NCBI RefSeq assembly: GCF_000025345.1
Contig: NC_013757.1
Span: 3,906,001-3,970,000, forward strand
DNA: 64,000 nucleotides
Origin: Geodermatophilus obscurus DSM 43160
Lineage (GTDB): Bacteria; Actinomycetota; Actinomycetes; Mycobacteriales; Geodermatophilaceae
Direction of reading: 5' to 3'
Translations under genes and position numbers: made by a program
Shown here: positions 60,803 to 64,000 of the stretch, in pieces
Layout: each line of letters starts with the position of its first letter
Position numbering within the stretch: the stretch's first letter is position 1
The notes under the pieces: model-generated
What the model was told of the DNA's origin: nothing
Database searches by the model: none
What the model saw: only the letters and a program-made list of their open reading frames with translations

Positions 60803-61684
60803 TCAGCCGGGCAGCGAGCGCAGCACCTCCAGCGCGTCGGCGAGCGTCGGCGGCACCTCCCCCGCCCGCCGTCCGGCCCGCTCGAGCCCGCGCGCGGTGC
60901 GCTCCTGCCGGGCCACCAGTGCGGCCGACATGAACGGCTCGACGCCGGTGCCGGCGACGGTGTCGCGCACCATCCGGGCCTCCCCCTGCCGGCGGCCGGC
61001 GTGCGCGACGTGGGTGGTGACGAGCATCGTGGCGAAGTCGCGGGTGGGCCAGCGGTCCAGCGTCTCCTCGACCATCGCGATCAGCGGCTCCACGACGTCC
61101 AGCTCGCGGGCGGCCAGCAGCGCCTCGGTCCACAGCCCCTCCAGGCCCTTGACCACGACGCTGCGCAGCATCTTCAGCGCGGCCGCGGCCCCCACCTGCT
61201 CGCCGACGACGGCGGTGCGGAACCCGGCGCCCGCCAGCAGCCGGGCCGCCTCCGGGGCGTCCGGCCCGGCCAGCGAGATCGGGATGCGGCTGCCGTCGAG
61301 CCGGATGCCCCCGCCGGTCATCACGCCGTCGACCACCCGGGCGGCGGGCAGCGCGGCCGCCACCGCCTCCTTGACCGGCGGCGCGGTGGAGTTGAGGTCG
61401 ACGTAGAGGACGCCGTCGCCGACGACGGCCCGGAGCCCCTCGGCCGCCGCCAGCGCGGTGGCCGGGGTGACCAGCGACAGGACGACGTCCCGGTCGGCGA
61501 GCCCCGCGACGTCGGCCACCGGCTGCGCCCCGGCCGCCCGCACCGCCTCCGCCAGCCCCGGACCGCGCTCCGGGTCGAGGAGCACCCGGTCGTGCACCGC
61601 CAGGTCGGCGCCGGAGGCGGCCAGGGCGGTGCCGATGACCCGGCCGGCCTCGCCGAAGCCGACCAGCCCCCACCGGGTGCTCAC
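60803..61684 (-). CDS. 6-phosphogluconate-dehydrogenase-like oxidoreductase (beta-hydroxyacid dehydrogenase type)
   Basis: From GTG 61684, overlapping the RraA-type stop as GTGA; 293 residues. It has the Rossmann loop GFGEAGRVIGTAL, YVDLNSTAPPVKEA (substrate region), GVMTGGGIRLDG, and ALKMLRSVVVKG with the catalytic lysine. The C-terminal half resembles DUF1932, as in 6PGDH-like enzymes of catabolic clusters. It would oxidise a hydroxy-acid with NAD(P). It ends 55 bases from the convergent HNH gene. Confidence 0.82.
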   Translation of the reverse strand: MSTRWGLVGFGEAGRVIGTALAASGADLAVHDRVLLDPERGPGLAEAVRAAGAQPVADVAGLADRDVVLSLVTPATALAAAEGLRAVVGDGVLYVDLNSTAPPVKEAVAAALPAARVVDGVMTGGGIRLDGSRIPISLAGPDAPEAARLLAGAGFRTAVVGEQVGAAAALKMLRSVVVKGLEGLWTEALLAARELDVVEPLIAMVEETLDRWPTRDFATMLVTTHVAHAGRRQGEARMVRDTVAGTGVEPFMSAALVARQERTARGLERAGRRAGEVPPTLADALEVLRSLPG

Positions 61685-62364
61685 GCGACCACCCCGGGGC
61701 CCACCCGGACCTCGGTGAGCGCGGCGGCCACCCACGACCGGTCCCACGTGCCGGCGGCGATGTGCGCGAACACCGCCTCCTCCGTCCGCGCCTGCTCCTC
61801 GCCGGTCGCGACCACCTCCGCGACCCGCTCGCGCGGCACGACCACGACGCCGTCGGCGTCGCCGACCACGACGTCGCCGGCACGCACCACCGTGCCGCCG
61901 GCGTGCACCGGGCCGCCGATCTCGCCCGGGCCGTCCTTGTACGGGCCGAGGTGGTTGACGCCCCGGGCGAAGACCGGCACGGCGCCCGCGGCCAGCCCCT
62001 CGACGTCGCGCACCGCCCCGTCGACGACCAGCGCGGCCAGCCCGCGAGCGGCCGCGTAGCGCGCGATGATCTCGCCGAGCAGCGCCCGGTCCAGCGCGCC
62101 GCCGCCGTCGACGACGAGCACGTCGCCGGGCTGGGCGAGGTCCAGGGCGCGGTGGACGACGAGGTTGTCGCCCGGTCGGGTGCGCACGGTCAGCGCGGGC
62201 CCGGCCACTCGCGGCCAGCCGCCGCCGGGCACCCGGTGCACGCCGCAGATCCCGCCGCTGCGGGCCATGCAGTCGGACAGGATGCTCGTCGGCAGCGCAC
62301 GGCAGCGCTCCAGCAGGCCGGCGTCCGGACGGGGGCCGGGCGGGTGCAGCCGGCAGGTGCTCAT
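61681..62364 (-). CDS. RraA-family protein, likely 4-hydroxy-4-methyl-2-oxoglutarate/oxaloacetate aldolase type
   Basis: From ATG 62364; 227 residues. The RraA fold is shown by DNLVVHRALDLAQPGDVLVVDGGG, RALLGEIIARYAAARGLAALVVDGAVRD and VVVGDADGVVVVP. Family members with this pattern are metal-dependent aldolases cleaving 4-hydroxy-4-methyl-2-oxoglutarate or 4-carboxy-4-hydroxy-2-oxoadipate, with oxaloacetate decarboxylase activity. The coupling to dehydrogenases and a transporter supports a carboxylic-acid catabolic role rather than RNase E inhibition. Confidence 0.82.
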   Translation of the reverse strand: MSTCRLHPPGPRPDAGLLERCRALPTSILSDCMARSGGICGVHRVPGGGWPRVAGPALTVRTRPGDNLVVHRALDLAQPGDVLVVDGGGALDRALLGEIIARYAAARGLAALVVDGAVRDVEGLAAGAVPVFARGVNHLGPYKDGPGEIGGPVHAGGTVVRAGDVVVGDADGVVVVPRERVAEVVATGEEQARTEEAVFAHIAAGTWDRSWVAAALTEVRVGPGVVA

Positions 62365-62375
62365 GTCGGGGCTCC

Positions 62376-63692
62376 TCAGGTGGGTGCGGGCAGGTCGGGG
62401 GCGCGGCGCCGGCGTCCGGGCAGCCGGCTCACCGGGAGCCCGCGCGACCGGCGGACCATCCGGCGGCTGACCCGGACGGTGACCGCGCCGGCCAGGCTCA
62501 GCGCCGCGGCCGTGAGCCAGGCCGCGGAGTAGGACCAGGTCTGCGCGACGACGCCGAACAGCAGCGGACCGGAGGCGGCACCCAGCGACAGGCCGGTCTG
62601 CACGAACCCGGTGACCGACGCCGCGGCGTCGCGGTTGTCGCGGATGACCGCGAAGTGGAACAGCCCGGTCCACGCCCAGCCGGCGCCGTAGGCCAGCACG
62701 CCGCCGGCGACGGACGCCGGCACCGTGCCCGCCGCGAGCAGCACGTAGCCGGCCGTGCCGGCGGCCAGCAGGTTGGCGATGAACAGATAGGCGCTGCGGG
62801 TGGGGTGCCGGTCGACGAGCAGGCCGTAGCCGATCCGGACCACCAGCCCCAGCACCGAGCAGCCCGCGAACAGCAGCCCGGCCGCGCCCGCGTCGGTGCC
62901 GGCGGCGACCGCGGAGTCGACGAGGAAGACCCCGGTCGGGGTGGCCGCGGCCGAGCCCAGGAAGCCACCGACGGTGAGCACCACCAGCCCGCCGCGGGGC
63001 AGCCCCCGGTCCGGCGCCCGGGGAGCGCCGGGCGCGCGCGGCGCCCCGCCCCGCCGCCGTCCGACGTCCCGGCCGGTGAGGGAGACCAGCAGCAGGACGA
63101 CGGCGAGACCGACGGCGCAGGCGACCGCCCACCGCCAGCCGAAGACGAGGGCCACCCCGGGGACGGCGAGCCCGCCCAGCAGCGTCGCCGCCGGGATCGA
63201 GGACTGCTTGATGCCGAAGGCGACGCCGAGCCGCTGCTCGGTGACCAGCTCGGAGACCACCGCGTTGGCCGACGGCTGGGCGACGGCGTTGCCCAGGCCG
63301 CCGACGGCCAGCCCGGCCATCAGCGCGGCCGGCGAGCCGGCCAGGGCGATGACGGTGAGCGAGGCCGTGGCCAGCGCCGCGGCCAGGGCAGCACCGCGGC
63401 GCGACCCGAGCCGCTGCACCAGCCGGCCGGCGGGCCGGGCGAGGCCGCCGGAGACGGCGAACAGCGTCGCCGCGGCCAGGCCGAACAGGCCGAGGCCCAC
63501 CTGCAGGTCGGCGCGGATCTGCACCGCCAGCGCCCCGACGAGGAAGGCCGGCAGCACGCCGAGCACCGAGACGGCCACCGCCCGGAGCACGGCGCCCACC
63601 GCGCCCGGGGACCGGGCCCGCCGGCTCGGGGCAGCGGTGCGCCGGCCGGGTTCGTCGGGGTCGGCGTCCACGTCCCCGGCCGGGTCAGCCAC
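62376..63692 (-). CDS. MFS transporter
   Basis: From GTG 63692, which lies eight bases inside the upstream gene's end; 438 residues with about 12 membrane segments (LGVLPAFLVGALAVQI first, AAWLTAAALSLAGAVTV last) and a basic C-terminus. It resembles the broken MFS gene at 57373. By context it imports the substrate of the Ldh/RraA/6PGDH-like pathway; the substrate is unknown. Confidence 0.83.
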   Translation of the reverse strand: MADPAGDVDADPDEPGRRTAAPSRRARSPGAVGAVLRAVAVSVLGVLPAFLVGALAVQIRADLQVGLGLFGLAAATLFAVSGGLARPAGRLVQRLGSRRGAALAAALATASLTVIALAGSPAALMAGLAVGGLGNAVAQPSANAVVSELVTEQRLGVAFGIKQSSIPAATLLGGLAVPGVALVFGWRWAVACAVGLAVVLLLVSLTGRDVGRRRGGAPRAPGAPRAPDRGLPRGGLVVLTVGGFLGSAAATPTGVFLVDSAVAAGTDAGAAGLLFAGCSVLGLVVRIGYGLLVDRHPTRSAYLFIANLLAAGTAGYVLLAAGTVPASVAGGVLAYGAGWAWTGLFHFAVIRDNRDAAASVTGFVQTGLSLGAASGPLLFGVVAQTWSYSAAWLTAAALSLAGAVTVRVSRRMVRRSRGLPVSRLPGRRRRAPDLPAPT

Positions 63693-64000
63693 GCGCCACG
63701 ACCGCGAGCGGCCGGCCGACCTGCCCGGCCAGCGCCTGCAGCGCGCGGTGCGTCTCGGCGTCCAGCGGGACACCGAGCTCGCGGCGCAGCGCGCGCTCCG
63801 CGGCGGCCCGCTGTCCCGGCGTCCGGACCGGCAGGTCCGGGTCGACCGGGGCCAGCCCCCGCAGCTCGGCGAGCAGCCGGGCGGCGCCGCCGCCGATGGC
63901 CTCCGGGTCGCCCAGCCGCGCCGGGTCGAGGACCACGACCAGGTGACTGGTGTCCGGCGACCGGGCGCCGGACCGGAACGTCAGGTTGCCCACCCCCGGC
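63685..64000 (-). CDS. Ldh-family (malate/L-lactate dehydrogenase type) oxidoreductase, C-terminal part
   Basis: The frame runs off the right edge; about 105 residues are visible. GNLTFRSGARSPDTSHLVVVLDPARLGDPEA and then LPVRTPGQRAAAERALRRELGVPLD fit the C-terminus of the Ldh_2 family, NAD(P)-dependent dehydrogenases of malate, lactate, ureidoglycolate or sulfolactate. It is the first seen gene of the operon that continues with the MFS transporter. Substrate cannot be decided from this piece. Confidence 0.75.
   Translation of the reverse strand, partial: PGVGNLTFRSGARSPDTSHLVVVLDPARLGDPEAIGGGAARLLAELRGLAPVDPDLPVRTPGQRAAAERALRRELGVPLDAETHRALQALAGQVGRPLAVVARG

Overview
The window is very GC-rich DNA with dense GTG and TTG start use, 1-4 base overlaps between operon genes and many actinobacterial families (DUF222/HNH 13E12-type nuclease, TIGR03086 DinB-like protein, Methyltransf_19, DUF4407). 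The gene set fits a free-living actinobacterium of the Geodermatophilaceae (Blastococcus/Geodermatophilus/Modestobacter type). That assignment is inferred from content. It matters because a gene at 45.1-46.5 kb appears to use UAG as a selenocysteine codon, a recoding I recall being reported for Geodermatophilus and Blastococcus.

Region 1 (1-20.1 kb) is a defence island. It starts inside a DUF3427 superfamily II helicase, followed by a GmrSD-like DUF262/HNH gene that looks split by a frameshift. Facing these is a tight four-gene minus-strand operon: a DrmD-like SNF2 helicase, a 1575-residue N6-adenine methyltransferase, a 2124-residue DEAD helicase with a DUF1998 zinc region and a Vsr-like nuclease tail, and a UvrD helicase with a RelE-like N-terminus. 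The set resembles DISARM with parts of Druantia (a DruE-like giant protein) but matches neither in full.

Region 2 (20.1-34 kb) is mixed accessory and housekeeping: a duplicated ABM-fold protein, an intracellular PHB depolymerase, DUF3303, an acyl-CoA synthetase, an Ada-type zinc protein, an MNT antitoxin with a truncated HEPN partner, a GGDEF-EAL enzyme overlapping a methyltransferase, VapBC, an ABC1 kinase, and a STAS/ATPase plus DUF4325 pair. Region 3 (34-43 kb) holds nitronate monooxygenase, DUF4407, a lipoprotein, a Fic protein, an alpha/beta hydrolase, a DinB-like protein, a transglycosylase, and the tail of a copper amine oxidase gene lying between two copies of a repeated palindrome.

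Region 4 (43-56 kb) is catabolic. A minus-strand operon reads ADP-forming acyl-CoA synthetase, enoyl-CoA hydratase, two acyl-CoA dehydrogenases, a thioredoxin-reductase-like flavoprotein fused to a UGSC-family selenoprotein domain (Sec codon UAG followed by a SECIS-like hairpin), then two paralogous proteins of unknown function. A divergent TetR gene with a 24-base operator probably controls it. A second operon (DHDPS-like lyase, two FAH-family proteins, an SDR) follows. Region 5 (56-64 kb) has L-2-hydroxyglutarate oxidase, a frameshifted MFS gene, a DUF222/HNH gene with an SOS-box-like site, and a hydroxy-acid operon (Ldh-type dehydrogenase, MFS, RraA-type aldolase, 6PGDH-like dehydrogenase) running off the right edge. 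I saw no rRNA, tRNA, CRISPR array, complete insertion sequence or origin.
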